Part shown: piece by piece, positions 35,126 to 48,525 of the stretch
Numbering within the stretch: position 1 is the first letter of the stretch
Layout: every line of letters starts with the position of its first letter
Made by a program: the position numbers and the translations under genes
The notes under the pieces: generated by a model
What the model saw: only the letters and a program-made list of their open reading frames with translations
What the model was told of the DNA's origin: nothing
The model's database searches: none
From: Cannabis sativa
Lineage: Eukaryota; Streptophyta; Magnoliopsida; Rosales; Cannabaceae
Assembly (NCBI RefSeq): GCF_029168945.1
Contig: NC_083605.1
Coordinates: 33,865,280 to 33,929,279 of the forward strand
Direction of reading: 5' to 3'
Length of the DNA stretch: 64,000 nucleotides

Positions 35126-36210
35126 TTTTTTTTCATTTTTCTTCGATTTTTCATGCTTTTTCATGGATTTAACTTTCGATTTTTTGTGTAGTTCTGTATT
35201 TATACATTTACTATTCCTAATTCAATTCTAATTATCATAATTAAATTAGTTAATATTTTTTTAATTTAATTCATGATATTAGTGTAATTTGAATTTGAAA
35301 ATAGTAAATATTTATCTTTTTGCTTAATTATCAATCTTATTTTTAAATTTGATTATATCTTATCTTATTTTTAAATTTAAGGTCAGATATTAAATTTTTT
35401 AAATTAATTTTTTTTTAAATAATTTAATTTAAAAAATTTGACCTTATTTAAATTTAAAATAAGATAACTATAATCATGTAATTTTAAATAGATGTAAGAT
35501 ATTTTGCTAACTTTTAAATTTTGTTATTTTATTTATTTAAATTAAATTTAAAATCTGGAGAAGATATTTATTTATCTTTTTTAATTTTTATTTATAAAAT
35601 AACATTAAATTTTTAAAAAGTAGTTAGCAAATTTTGAAATGATATTTAGGTTGGTTGAAACCTAATTTTTTCAAAATTGTAGTTTTAATTTTAAATATTA
35701 TTTTATTAATTTCGAAAATATTTAAATTTTTTTAATTTTTTTAATTTTCGAAAATAAATTTTTATTTAATTAATTTTTTCGAAATTATTTATTTAAAATT
35801 AAATAAATCCTACATCCAACTATCCAGCTAACCTTGTTGCAGGAGTATGTGTTTTAGCTTGTTTGTAAGTTCTTAAAACCTATTATTGCTTGATTGCAAA
35901 TAGCCATGGTTAACTTGTTGACAGATCCAATGATCTGATTTTAACTCATGGCTCTCTTGGTCAAGTAAACAATCTGTAACAGGTATATTTACAATCTTCT
36001 TTCATCTGTATATGACCTAGCAACATGATAGGATCCATCCAAATTGTGTGCCTGTGTGAGCCTATGTGTTTAATTTTATTATAGATGCATATAGGTTGTT
36101 GTTGCTAAATAAAATATCATAGTTCTTGATAGATTTTATTTAGGCCCATTTAGTTTTGGGCCTATTCAATAAATAACAGTTGTTCATTTTAAGGTTAAAT
36201 TCCTCTCTTT

Positions 36211-36304
36211 TGGGCCTTGTGTGAGAGTTGGGAGTCATAGTATTGGGTACGACATACTGAACCCAGCACCACCTCACATGAACCACCCCAATTGTGAAGG
36301 CCCA
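36211..36304 (+). other. 94-bp conserved foldable block, element D copy
   Basis: TGGGCCTT (36211-36218) pairs with AAGGCCCA (36297-36304), and TGTGAG (36220-36225) with CTCACA (36273-36278). An inner TGGGTA-CGACA-TA...CCCA hairpin lies at 36244-36265. Confidence 0.72.
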
Positions 36305-37830
36305 TTTGCCTGATTTGAATAACTGTACTAGGTTAATTAAATTAGTTTAACCTAATAAAATTGATTAGCAACATAATTAATTTCAATTATTTTGAAATTA
36401 ATTTAAGAAAACCATAGTTTAAAGAATTTTATTCTAAGCTAAACTATATGTATTTTCTTGTATTTAATTAAATATAGAATTATAACCATCTAGATTCTTT
36501 CTGAAACTTAATTTAAATTTTTCATTAAATATTCTTATTTAAGTTGATATTTAGTTATCTCTAACTAATCAACTTAAATCTGAATATCTTTTGAATTTAA
36601 AATTTCAAAATTAAGTTGAGGAATTTTAGGAATTGGTTATTAAGATTCTTTAGATATTTTTTAAGTTGATATTTTTTTTTTTCAAATATTAACTTAAAAT
36701 AGAATATTTTCAAATTAAGTGGTTACAACTTAATTTTTGATATTTAATTAAATTTAAGTTTTAAAATATTTAAGTTCTAGATTTTTTCTAATACAACTTA
36801 AATTAGATATTTTTTCAAATTTTGTGGAAAAGATACTTAGTCAAATAAGATATTTTCTTGATAGTTATTTCTAGACTACTTATTATTTCTAATATTACAT
36901 AGGAAATATTATACATTGTGAAATTAATTATTTAAATGATTAATTTTGGTACAATTTATTTTAAGTGTATTTTTTTCTAGTATTAAACTAGAGATTAATA
37001 ATTAAGCCTTCTCTACACTTAATTATTTATTTCTTGAATTTAATACATTTAATTAACTTGAAAATTAAATATCTAAGTTGATTTTCATCATGATACTTAA
37101 ATATTTCTTTTTCATGACACTTAATTAAATAGAAAATTATTTTTAGTTGAAATTTATTTTTTCAACTTAAATTTAATAATTTTCAAAATACATATTTTTT
37201 TCTTTATTTTATTAATCAATTTTTGAAATTGTATTTCATAATGCAAGATGATTTTGAATTTATCTTGAAAAATAGATTAAGTTGTAAATTAATTATTTAT
37301 TTTAATTAATTCTTGGACCAAATTAAATCAATGATTTTTCATTTATTGATTAATTTAAAATAAATGAATTAAAGTATATTATTAGAAATTGAATTAATTA
37401 GTCAAAGAAAAATCTAGATAGGTGATATTTTTGCTTGAAGTATTTTTCTAAGTAATTATTATTTAAGTATTTCGAAAAACATAAAGTTTTTATACTTTCT
37501 TTTTCAAAATAAAATAAATATATTCTCATGAAAATTTATTTTGAGTTGCAAATTAATTTAAATTAATACAACTTAAATAATTTTCTTAATATTTATATAT
37601 CAAAATTACTACTGAGATGTAAATAATTCAATTTATTTTTTTTACCATGTAAGTATAATTTTATGAATATTAAATTAAATTTTAATTTAGAATTTTAATT
37701 CTAAATTCGATATTTAATGAATATATTTTATTATAAATAATAATGAAAATACATTTAAAACAATGAGCTTTATTATTAAGATATTCGATCTCCATTGTTG
37801 GTTTTACATCGCGTTTGTTTTAGTGAGTAA

Positions 37831-38353
37831 TCCTCCCTAATGGAGGAACGTTCATTAGCAATTTCGCACCGTTTAATCTCGAAAGATAAGTAGTTTGTAA
37901 GTGTTTTATATGGTATGGATCACCCTAATGGTGGCGACCATATTTGACTTACAAATTATGAAACAATGGTGGAAGCTCATAAGATAGAATTGCCTTGACT
38001 CTCGCCTAAACGGGACAACGCTGAATTCCAATCTTGATCGAATAAAAGGTTGCTAGAATGTTTAACATTTTAGATGAGTTGACAACTCTATTCAATGGAT
38101 GGTAGCTTTGACTCTCGCCTAAACGGGACACTGATATCAGTTTGTTGAAAACCTTGGAAATTATTTAGGATTGTATGTTTTAGTATTTTCACTTGTCATT
38201 CCTACTTGCTATATGTTTAATAATTTCTGAATTGTGTATGAATTTATATTGAACCATGTTATTTTCTGTTATTAAATTGTAGTTTAATTTCGAATCTTCA
38301 TTGTTGGTCTAACTTGGTTTGTTTATCTAATGAGATAAATTCCTAGTGGATTT
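37831..38353 (+). other. CTAAT-loop hairpins and repeated leader motif in element D
   Basis: Hairpins lie at 37831-37847 (TCCTCC/GGAGGA), 37921-37933 (CACC/GGTG) and a decayed third at 38337-38353. Two copies of CTCGCCTAAACGGGACA lie at about 38001-38017 and 38114-38130. The third hairpin belongs to a diverged second copy of the 37.8-kb segment, and element E is inserted directly after it. Confidence 0.7.
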
Positions 38354-38355
38354 TC

Positions 38356-40233
38356 TGTTGGAAATTATTTTACCAGGATCTTAGATCTACTCACAAGTAT
38401 GTTGATTAACACCCTAAATATGAACTTTCTAAAACGATGAAATAAACACGTATAAAGTTTAGTAAAGCTTACATTCGGTGCAGCGGAATAATATGACTCC
38501 TTCCGTTCAGATTTCTAGCCCTTGATTCCTTTCTGTAGCAGAGCATTATCAATATCTGAACCTGGATCTCTTTCTCTGATTCTTTGGTGCTGAAACTCCT
38601 TCTTGCTGAAAGTCTTTCTTCACGATCTTCCTCACTATGATTGAGGTATCACTTGCTCTGTGTGGGCACTATTCTCACACTAAGAATTTCGAAATATTGA
38701 AGAAGAAAAGAAGAGGGAAGTGGCGGCTAAAGATAGGGAGAGAGAGGCTCAGTTTTTTCTGAATCAGAAGTCTATTTTTCCTGAAGCCTTCACTATCTAT
38801 TTATAGCATTCCAATAGGGTTAGGTTTGAATTATTTGGCATTAAAATAATGAAAATATCAGAGGGAAAACCCTACAAAAGTGGCCGGCCATACAATGTGG
38901 ATTTGGGCCTCACTTTTTGCAATTTTGCAGTTTTATCTTTTCTGCATCTGATTTTCTCAAAAACGCTAATTTTCTAATTCAACCATTTAAATGTCAATTC
39001 TAACTATTTATTAACTATAAATAATTATTAAATAATATTGTCATTTATCATATTTATTAATTGAACCATACAAAGTATCATAATTAACAAATATGCCCCT
39101 AAAACTCTTTCTTTACAATTTCGCCCTTACTTAGTGAAAAATTCACAAATAGACATAGTCTAATTTGAGAATTATAACTGATTAATCAAAACCAATTATA
39201 TGAGTCTTACAAGCAATATTATCTCAACTACTGCGGGGACCATGGGTCTATATAACCGAGCTTCCAATAAGTAGATCAAGAATTTATTACTAAAATTCAC
39301 TAACTTATTAATTCTTCGTTGAATCCACGCATAGAACTTAGAATTGCACTCTCAGTATCTAGAAGGCTCTATATGTTCCACCATATAGACACATCATTAG
39401 TTATTCATTGTTATAATCCTAATTTGATCAATGATCCTCTATGTGAATGATCTACATTGTAAAGGGATTAGATTACCGTTACACCCTACAATGTATTTTA
39501 TCCTTAAAACACTTGACCCCGTATAAATGATATTTCAGCTTATGTGAAATGAGTACTCCACCATTTATGTTCTTTTGGTTAAGCTCGAAGGAGATCATCC
39601 TTTGCTTACAATTCGCCAGATAGAAGCTATAGATTCCATGTTTATGTTAGCGCTCCCACTCAATTGCACTAGCGTGGTCCCAAAATGTACGTATCACCCT
39701 GACCTAGAAGTAGGCTTAACTAACAAATCAAAGAACACGAATAGCCTCTCAAGATTGAGCCTAATCATAACAGGATTAAGATCATTTGATCTAGGATCAA
39801 CTAGGCGATATTGACTTGAATAGATATTACTGTAAGTTTAATAAATCTAAGTCAAAGTTCAATATCGGTCCCTTCCGATGCATACTCCATTCATCCAACC
39901 TGAGCTTTACTTTAACCAATGCTCTGGAAAAAACATAGCACTTCTCCAAATGCACGTAAACTCTGTTGTAGATTATCATATCAGTAAAACCCTATGTCTG
40001 ATAAATCTAGGAAACTTTATTCACATAGTCATGTTTACTTTTCAATGTGTTGACGGCACAATAAACAGGATCAAGTATGTGAAAAGGGTTTCAGATGAAT
40101 TTATACATTATGTACATATAATCATGAAATAAATCATGTGAACCATGCAACATTAAATGTTATTTTTGATCTATATTAATAAGTAAATCTGATTATATTG
40201 AAATGAGCTTTATTTGGGGCATAAAACCCAACA
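38356..40233 (-). repeat. Element E 3' LTR
   Basis: Runs TGTTGGAAATTATTTTACC to GGGGCATAAAACCCAACA, 1878 bp. The purine tract (minus strand GTGCAAGTGGGAGTT) follows at 40234-40248. Confidence 0.92.
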
Positions 40234-40248
40234 AACTCCCACTTGCAC

Positions 40249-42830
40249 TAATATAAAACAAAAAGTGCGTTTCAAATAATCTCAACACCTCGATATACAA
40301 ATCAAGTGTAGTAGTACTAAACTCCTCGTAATAGGACCTGAAAGGTTGAATTAACCACAACCTTTTCTCCACTATTACTCTTCCTTAATCACAAAATCAT
40401 TGATAATGTGAAATTCCTCTCTATATGTCTACTCTCTTGGGATACTGGATTCTATACCTTTGGCAACTACTTCTTGGTTATTCAGGAAGTAACACTAGTA
40501 TTTAAGGCAATTTTTAATGGTGCCAAAGATGTATAGAACTTTCCTTAGACTGAATAAGTACCTTTCCTGCAACTTTAACATTCAGTCCCTTTCTGGTAGA
40601 CCTAGAGACTTCAGATAGGTTTTTACACTTCTCCCAAATCACTATTCCACCCCCCAAAGTAATCACCATCTTATCAGAAAGATTTTCTAGCACAAAGGCA
40701 AATTTCAAAATCTGATATGGTATAGTCTATGAGTTTTAAACACACCCTTATAGACTAACATATAGTTCCTCTTCTTTATCTTAAGATTTACTTGATTGTC
40801 TTCCAATGTTCTTCTCTTGGATTAATCTGATACCTACTCATTACTCCCACTCAACAGCAAGTGTCTGGTCTAAGGCATACTAAAGCATATCTGAGACCTC
40901 TCACTGTTGATATAAGAAATTCTTTCATGGCTTTATCTTTTCTGGAATAGTTGAGACTTTTCCTTAGATAAATAAAATCTATGCTTAGAAGTCGAGAAGC
41001 TTCTATAGATTGCCATTAGAAAGAAAAAGCTTCAGCATCTTACTTAAGTAAGTTGCTTGCATTAGAGTAAGTAATTACCAGGTATACCACAAGCCATAGG
41101 TTTAGATAAACTCAAACCTATAATACTAGGAACAGGAAGTTTTGTTAAGTCCATTGAATAGACTTATAAACGAAAATTTCCTTTTATGTCCTTGTATTAG
41201 AAAACTTTAGGTTATTCCATGTGAATGGATTAAACCATAGTTCTATTGGCTTTTCTTCTTAGTTTCTTATCTTGACAACCCATTACTTGTTTAAACTCAC
41301 AATGGATTTTAATCACTAGTGTCTCCCAAGCCATAAGAAGGTGAGTTCCTAGAAACTCTCCCACTACGACAAGGTACCGTGAATTATGTCTAAGAAAACT
41401 AAATGGTATTAATCTCTTTGATTGTGACAAGACAACAGAGGCAGTGGGATCATCATAAATAAGATGATAGAACACTTTTGGACACAAGGAATAAATATCT
41501 TCTTTATTTGCTACTTTATTTTCAGACTTAGTCATTATCTTAGAAAAGTAGTATTTGTTTGAACAAACACTTTCTTATCTATTGACTATGGGATGGTCCA
41601 CCCCTAATCACTTAGAATAGCTAACAAACCATGGTTGACAGTTCTAGCTTTTCTTAAGATTTTGATTAGGTCATCCAAGAATCTAGTAATGATTTACATT
41701 AAGTATACAACCATTACATCATTCTGAAATTGTATTACCATAGAAGGAATTAGGCAACGACTAGTAACTAATCATAAACATGCAACTCGAAATTTCTGGG
41801 GAGGTAAGTTTGGATATAATTCAAAAATCAATTTAATGATCTTTGAACTGCATATCTACTAACTATTTCTCCACCCCTATCAGTTCGCAAGATCTTTAAC
41901 CACTTACCTTAATGGATTTAACCATTGCTAGAAATTTAAGAAATTTTTCAAACATTTCAAATTTCTTTGCATAAGGTATAATCTAGAGTGATCGTTTTAA
42001 GAATACAACGAAAAACTCATATCCACCCCTGAATGTACATCCATCTGCGAATGAGATGAACTACTTTCTGTGGATTTAGGCATATTAACTCTTTGCAGAG
42101 ATTGATCTGTCAAATCCACTATGAACAAGATACAAATGCCATAGATTAAAAAAAATGTGGTAGTGTCTTTTGATGATTTAGGTTTAGTTACATCAAAGAA
42201 TTCTTAGAATAGTGTAAGTGGATCCTGGTCACAGAATACCTAACTCATATTCCATACAGTTTGAATCCATTAATAGAAGATGGATATTAAACCCTTGTGA
42301 AGGTGTAACCGTATTGCATTTTGGAATTAGAAATATAAGAAAATTTCTGTTTGGAATCTAAAATTAAAGTCAACGACTTAAATTTATACCAAATATAATG
42401 AGTAATTCTATCTTGGACCACCACTACTAATTTAACTCTGACTCTAATTTGCCCATACAAGTAGGAGATTTCTAAGATTGAGGATTTATATCAATTGAGA
42501 ATAGAATTTCGGGATTATAATCATGTGCGTCATTTAATTTCTTAAGAGAAAATATAGAATGACATGAAATATTTTATAAACCATTCATCCAATGATATGT
42601 TATTAAGCTAATTCAAAATGAATAAGCTAAGAGGAATTAGGATAATTTCATTTATAAATAAGAATCCAACGATGCTTCGATTAACGAGAGTCAAAGTAAT
42701 CTTATTTATACATTCTTCTTGTTTCATATTGTAAAAATACTAGTCTAAGGTGTCATCAATTGATGAACAGCTAGATGTCGCATATACAATATTTATCTTT
42801 CGAGATCTAACACTATTATGTATGTCTAAT
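40249..42830 (-). other. Element E 3' non-coding interior
   Basis: No recognised gene. It contains GAGTGGGAG on the minus strand at 40844-40852, a GTGGGAGAG variant near 41358, and AGGGGTGGA-type motifs near 41597, 41870 and 42022. The matching part of D is 48540-51140. Confidence 0.6.
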
Positions 42831-42835
42831 GGTGA

Positions 42836-43358
42836 AAATCCATTAGGGATTTATCTCATTAGATAAACAAGCCAAGTTAGACCAACAATGAAGATTCGAA
42901 ATTAAACTACAACTTAATAACAGAAAATAACATGGTTCAATATAAATTCATACACAATTCATAAATTATTAAACATATACCAAGTAGGAATGACAAGTAA
43001 AAATACTAAAACATACAATCTTAAATAATTTCCAAAGTTTTTAACAAACTGATATCAGTGTCCCGTTTAGGCGAGAGTCAAAGCTACCATCCATTGAACA
43101 GAGTTGTCAGCTCATCTAAAATGTTAAACATTCTAGCAACCTTTTATTCGATCAAGATTGGAATTCAGCGTTGTCCCGTTTAGGCGAGAGTCAAGGCAAT
43201 TCTATCTTATGAGCTTCCACCATTATTTCGCGATTTGCAAGTCAAATATGGTCGCCACCATTAGGGTGATCCATACCATATAAAACACTTACAAATTACT
43301 TATCTTTCGAGATTAAACGGTGGGAAATTGCTAATGAACGTTCCTCCATTAGGGAGGA
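42836..43358 (-). other. Three CTAAT-loop hairpins in element E
   Basis: Minus-strand stem-loops lie at 43358-43342 (TCCTCC/GGAGGA), 43268-43256 (CACC/GGTG) and 42852-42836 (AAATCC/GGATTT), all with loop CTAAT. Two copies of the CTCGCCTAAACGGGACA motif lie between the second and third. Confidence 0.75.
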
Positions 43359-45081
43359 TTACTCACTAAAACAAACGCGATGTAAAACCAACAATGGAGA
43401 TCGAATATCTTAATAATAAAGCTCATTATTTAAAGAGAGTTGTATTTTCTTTTATTCTCTTTATTTAATCCATTTATTTTAAATATATATATATTTATTT
43501 AATTAAAATTTCCAATTTAGAATGAAAAATTCTAAATATAAATTTTAATTTAATATTTATAAATTTTACTTAGATGGATATGAAAATAATATGAATTATT
43601 TCCATCTTAGTAATAATTTCCAATAAATATTTAGAAAAATATTCAATTTAAGTTGTTACAAAATTAATTTAAATTAATTTACAACTCAAATTTTATTTTC
43701 TATAAATATATATTGCATTTCGAAAAATTAAAGTATTTAAGAATACAATTTTCGAAAATGCATGTTAAAATGAAAAATAAATCCTGGAAAAATTATTCTA
43801 ATTTAATGTTGGCCCAAAATTAATTAATAAAATTAATTTACAACAAAAAATATAATTTTCCTATTTAATTAAATTTATAAGAAAAATTTCAAATATTTAA
43901 GTATGATGATGAAAATCAACTTAAATATTAATTTTCTATTTAATTAAATACACTAGAAAAATACTTCAAGCAAAAACAGATAATATCTATCTAGATTTTC
44001 ATGGACTAATTAATTTATTTTCTAATTAAATATATTGTACTTCATTTATTTTAATTAATCATTAAATGAAAAAATCATTGATTTAAGTTGGTCCAAAATT
44101 AAAATAAATAATTTACAACTTTAATCTATTTTTCAAATAAAATTCGAAATTCCAGCATTTAAGAAATGCAATTTCGAAATTTGATTAATAAAATAAAAAA
44201 TTTATATATTTTGAAAATTATTTAAATTTAGTTGAAAAAATAAATTTCAACTAAAAATAATTTTCTATTTAATTAAGTGTCATGAAAAAGAAATATTTAA
44301 GTATCATGATGAAAATCAACTTAGATATTTAATTTTCAAATTAATTAAATGTATTAAATTCAAGAAACAAATAATTAAGTGTAGAGAAGGCTTAATTATT
44401 AATCTCTAGTTTAATACTAGGAAAAATATACTTAAAATAAATTGTACCAAAATTAATTATTTAAAATTTCACAATGTATAATATTTTCCTATTTAATATT
44501 AGAAATAATAAGTAGTCTAGAAATAACTATCTAGAAAATATCTTATTTGACTAAGTATCTTTTCCACAAAATTTGAAAAAATATCTAATTTAAGTTGTAT
44601 TAAAAAAATAGAACTTAAATATTTTCAAATTTAAATTTAATTAAACATCAAAAATTAAGTTGTAACCACTTAATTTTAAAATATTCCATTTTAAGTTAAT
44701 ATTCGAAAAGATATCAACTTAAAAAATATCTAAAGAATCTTAATAACCAATTCCTAAAATTCCTCAACTTAATTTTGAAATTTTAAATCCAAAAGATATT
44801 CAGGTTTAAGTTGATTAGTTAGTGATAACTAATTTTCAACTTAAATAGGAATATTTAATGAAAAATTTAAATTAAGCTTCAGAAAGAATCTAAATGGTTA
44901 TAATTCTATATTTAATTAAATACAAGAAAATACATATAGTTTAGCTAAGAATAAAAAAATTCTTTAAACTATGGTTTTCTTAAATTAATTTCAAAATAAA
45001 TGAAATTAATTATGTTGCTAATCAATTTTATTAGGTTAAACTAATTTAATTAACCTAGTACAGTTATTCAAATCAGGCAAA

Positions 45082-45175
45082 TGGGCCTTCACAATTGGGG
45101 TAGTTCATGTGAGGGGGTGCTGGGTTCAGTATGTCGTACCCACTACTATGGCTCCCAACTCTCACACAAGGCCCA
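45082..45175 (-). other. 94-bp conserved foldable block, element E copy
   Basis: Same pairing segments as in A, C and D; nearly identical to the D copy. Confidence 0.72.
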
Positions 45176-46255
45176 AAAGAAAGGAATTTAACCTTAAAAT
45201 GAACAACTGTTATTAACTAAATAGGCCCAAAAACTAAATAGGCCTAAATAAAATCTATCAAGAACTATGATAATTTATTTAGCAACAACAACCTATATGC
45301 ATCTATAATGAAATTAAACACATAGGCTCACACAGGCACACTTTGGATGGGTCATATCATGTTGCTAGGTCATACACAGATGAAAGAAGATTGTAAATAT
45401 ACCTGTTACAAATTATTGACTTGACCAATGGAGCCATCAGATCATTAGATTTGACAAAAAGTTAACCATGTCTATTTGCAATCAAGCAATAATAGGTTTT
45501 GAAAACTTACAAACAAGCTAAAACATATACTCCTGCAACAAGGTTAGCTGGATAGTTGGATGTAGGATTTATTTAATTTTAAATAAATAATTTCGAAAAA
45601 AAATAATTTATTAAATAAAAAAAAATATTTTCGAAAAATTAAAAAAAATCGAAATATTTTTTTAAAAAAAAATAAATTAAAACTAAAATTTTGAAAAATT
45701 ATGTTTCAACCAACCTAAATATCATTTTAAAATTTGCTAACTACTTTTAAAAATTAAATGTTATTTTATAAAAAAAAATTAAATAGAAAATTAAAAAAAT
45801 TAAATGAATATCTTTTTCAGATTTTAAATGTAATTTAAATAAATAAAATAACAAAATTTAAAAGTTAGCAAAATATCTTACATCTATTTAAAATTACATG
45901 ATTATAGTTATCTTATTTTAAATTTAAATAAGGTCAAATTATTTTAAAAAAAAAGATTTAATTTAAAAATTTTAAATCTAACCTTAAATTTAAAAATAAG
46001 ATAAGATATAATAAAATTTAAAAATAAGATAGATAGTTAAGCAAAAAAGATAGATACTTACTATTTTTAAATTCAAATTACACTAATATCATGAATTAAA
46101 TTTAAAAAATATTATTAAATTTAATTATGATAATTAGAATTGAATTAGGAATAGTAAATGTATAAATACAGAACTACACAAAAAATCGGAAGTTAATTCC
46201 ATGAAAAAGCATGAAAAAGCATGAAAAAACGAATAAAAACGAAAAATTTGCGAGT

Positions 46256-46375
46256 TGTACGGACAGTATGCTGCATGGGCCCGCATGGGCTGGCTTGGGC
46301 ATGAAACTTAGGCGCAGGGGGCTGCTAGCAGCCTCTCCGCGCGCGCACATGGTGCATCGACACCACCCCGATTTT
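46256..46375 (-). other. GC-rich island after primer site, element E
   Basis: GC-rich with CGCGCGCG and the palindrome GGCTGCTAGCAGCC, at the position matching the islands of A, C and D. A 66-codon frame here shows no domain. Confidence 0.6.
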
Positions 46376-46623
46376 TCGAAACTTCAAAAAATCATAACTA
46401 ATTCAAATTAAATCGAAATTGAGTTCTGTAAAAAAGTAACTTGCTTAATGTTTTCTATACTATCCAATAAAAATAATTCCAGAAACAGATATTCAATTAT
46501 TTTACACGAAAATTCACAAACATCAATCAATCATCAAATAACACTCAATACAACATGATACCATCCAAAACATCAAACGATCGTTTTAAAGTCCAAATTT
46601 CTTGCAAGCAAATCAATTATCAT

Positions 46624-46636
46624 GGCTCTGAGGCCA
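46624..46636 (-). other. Element E variant primer binding site
   Basis: Minus strand TGGCCTCAGAGCC, identical to that of element C. Confidence 0.75.
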
Positions 46637-46638
46637 GT

Positions 46639-48520
46639 TGTTGGAAATTATTTTACCAGTATCTTAGATCTACTCACAAGTATGTTGATTAACACCCTAA
46701 ATATGAACTTTCTAAAACGATGAAATAAACACGTATAAAGTTTAGTAAACCTTACATTGGGTGAAGCAGAATAATATGACTCCTTCCGTTCAGATATCTA
46801 GCCCTTGATTCCTTTCTGTAGCAGAGCATTATCAATATCTGAACCTGGATCTCTTTCTCTGATTCTTTGGTGCTGAAACTCCTTCTTGCTGAAAGTCTTT
46901 CTTCACGATCTTCCTCACTATGATTGAGGTATCACTTGCTGTGTGTGGGCACTATTCTCACACTAAGAATTTTGAAATATTGAAGAAGAAAAGAAGAGGG
47001 AAGTGGCGGCTAAAGATAGGGAGAGAGAGAGAGGCTCAGTTTTTTCTGAATTAGAAGTCTATTTTTCCTGAAGCCTTCACTATCTATTTATAGCATTCTA
47101 CTAGGATTAGGTTTGAATTATTTGGCATTAAAATAATGAAAATATCAAAGGGAAAACCCTACAAAAGTGGTCGGCCATACAATATGGATTTGGGCTTCAC
47201 TTTTTGCAATTTTGCAGTTTTATCTTTTCTGCATCTGATTTTCTCAAAAACGCCAATTTTCTAATTCAACCATTTAAATGCCAATTCTAACTATTTATTA
47301 ACTATAAATAATTATTAAATAATATTGTCATTTATCATATTTATTAATTGAACCATACAAAGTATCATAATTAACAAATATGCCCCTAAAACTCATTCTT
47401 TACAATTTCGTCCTTACTTAGTGAAAAATTCACAAATAGACATAGTCTAATTTGAGAATTATAACTGATTAATCAAAACCAATTATATGAGTCTTACAAG
47501 CAATATTATCTCAACTACTGCGGGGACCATGGGTCTATATAACCGAGCTTCCAATAAGTAGATCAAGAATTTATTACTAAAATTCACTAACTTATTAATA
47601 CTTCGTTGAATCCACGCATAGAACTTAGAATTGCACTCTCAGTATATAGAATGCTCTATATGTTCCACCATATAGACACATCATTAGTTATCCATTGTTA
47701 TAATCCTAATTTGATCAATGATCCTCTATGTGAATGATCTACATTGTAAAGGGATTAGATTACCGTTACACCCTACAATGTATTTTATCCTTAAAACACT
47801 TGACCCCGTATAAATGATATTTCAACTTATGTGAAATGAGTACTCCACCATTTATGTTCGTTTGGTCAAGCTCGAAGCAGATCATCCTTTGCTTACTATT
47901 TGCCAGATAGAAGTTATAGATTCCATGTTTATGTTAGCGCTCCCACTCAATTGCACTACCGTGCTCCCAAAATGTACGTATCACCCTGACCTGAAAGTAG
48001 GCTTAACTAACAAATCAAAGAACACGAATAGCCTCTCAAGATTGAGCCTAATCATAACAGGATTAAGATCATTTGATCTAGGATCAACTAGGCGATATTG
48101 ACTTGAATAGATATTACGGTAAGTTTAATAAATCTAAGTCAAAGTTCAATATCGGTCCCTTCCGATGCATACTCCATGCATCCAACCTGAGCTTTACTTT
48201 AACCAATGCTCTGGAAAGAACATAGCACTTCTCCAAATGCAAGTAAACTCTGTTGTAGATTATCATATCAGTAAAACCCTATGTCTGATAAATCTAGGAA
48301 ACTTTATTCACATAGTCATGTTTACTTTCCAATGTGTTGACGGCACAATAAACAGGATCAAGTATGTGAAAAAGGTTTCAGATGAATTTATACATTATGT
48401 ACATATAATCATGAAATAAATCATGTGAACCATGCAACATTAAATGTTATTTCTGATCTATATTAATAAGTAAATCTGATTATATTGAAATGAGTTTTAT
48501 TTAGGGCTTAAAACCCAACA
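46639..48520 (-). repeat. Element E 5' LTR
   Basis: An 1882-bp LTR collinear with 38356-40233, ending GGGCTTAAAACCCAACA. Confidence 0.92.
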
Positions 48521-48525
48521 ATTTC

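Larger units (their letters stand above)
38356..48520 (-). mobile_element. Element E: family-L LARD retrotransposon nested in element D
   Basis: LTRs lie at 38356-40233 and 46639-48520, flanked by TTTTC (38351-38355) and ATTTC (48521-48525). The interior of about 6.4 kb is collinear with that of D in reverse orientation and lacks gag and pol. The 101-codon sense frame at 41230-41535 has a shorter relative at 49925-50116 in D, but I recognise no domain in it. The LTRs look nearly identical, so the insertion is recent relative to the Gypsy layer. Confidence 0.92.

Noticed and set aside
34869..35231. Overlapping 66-102-codon frames on both strands of the GC-rich island of D, with similar ones at 13245, 28358 and 46211
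   Set aside because: Stop-poor because the DNA is GC-rich; sequences differ between elements and share no protein motif.
39575..40132. Small ORFs (79 and 84 codons) recurring at 33195, 39575, 47862, 51568 and 56806 and their neighbours
   Set aside because: They lie antisense inside family-L LTRs and recur only because the LTRs are similar. No domain, and disrupted in several copies.
41230..41535. 101-codon sense frame in element E with a 63-codon relative in D, possibly a new gene
   Set aside because: No recognisable domain, start and end not conserved between the two copies, and it covers a conserved purine motif that explains the similarity.
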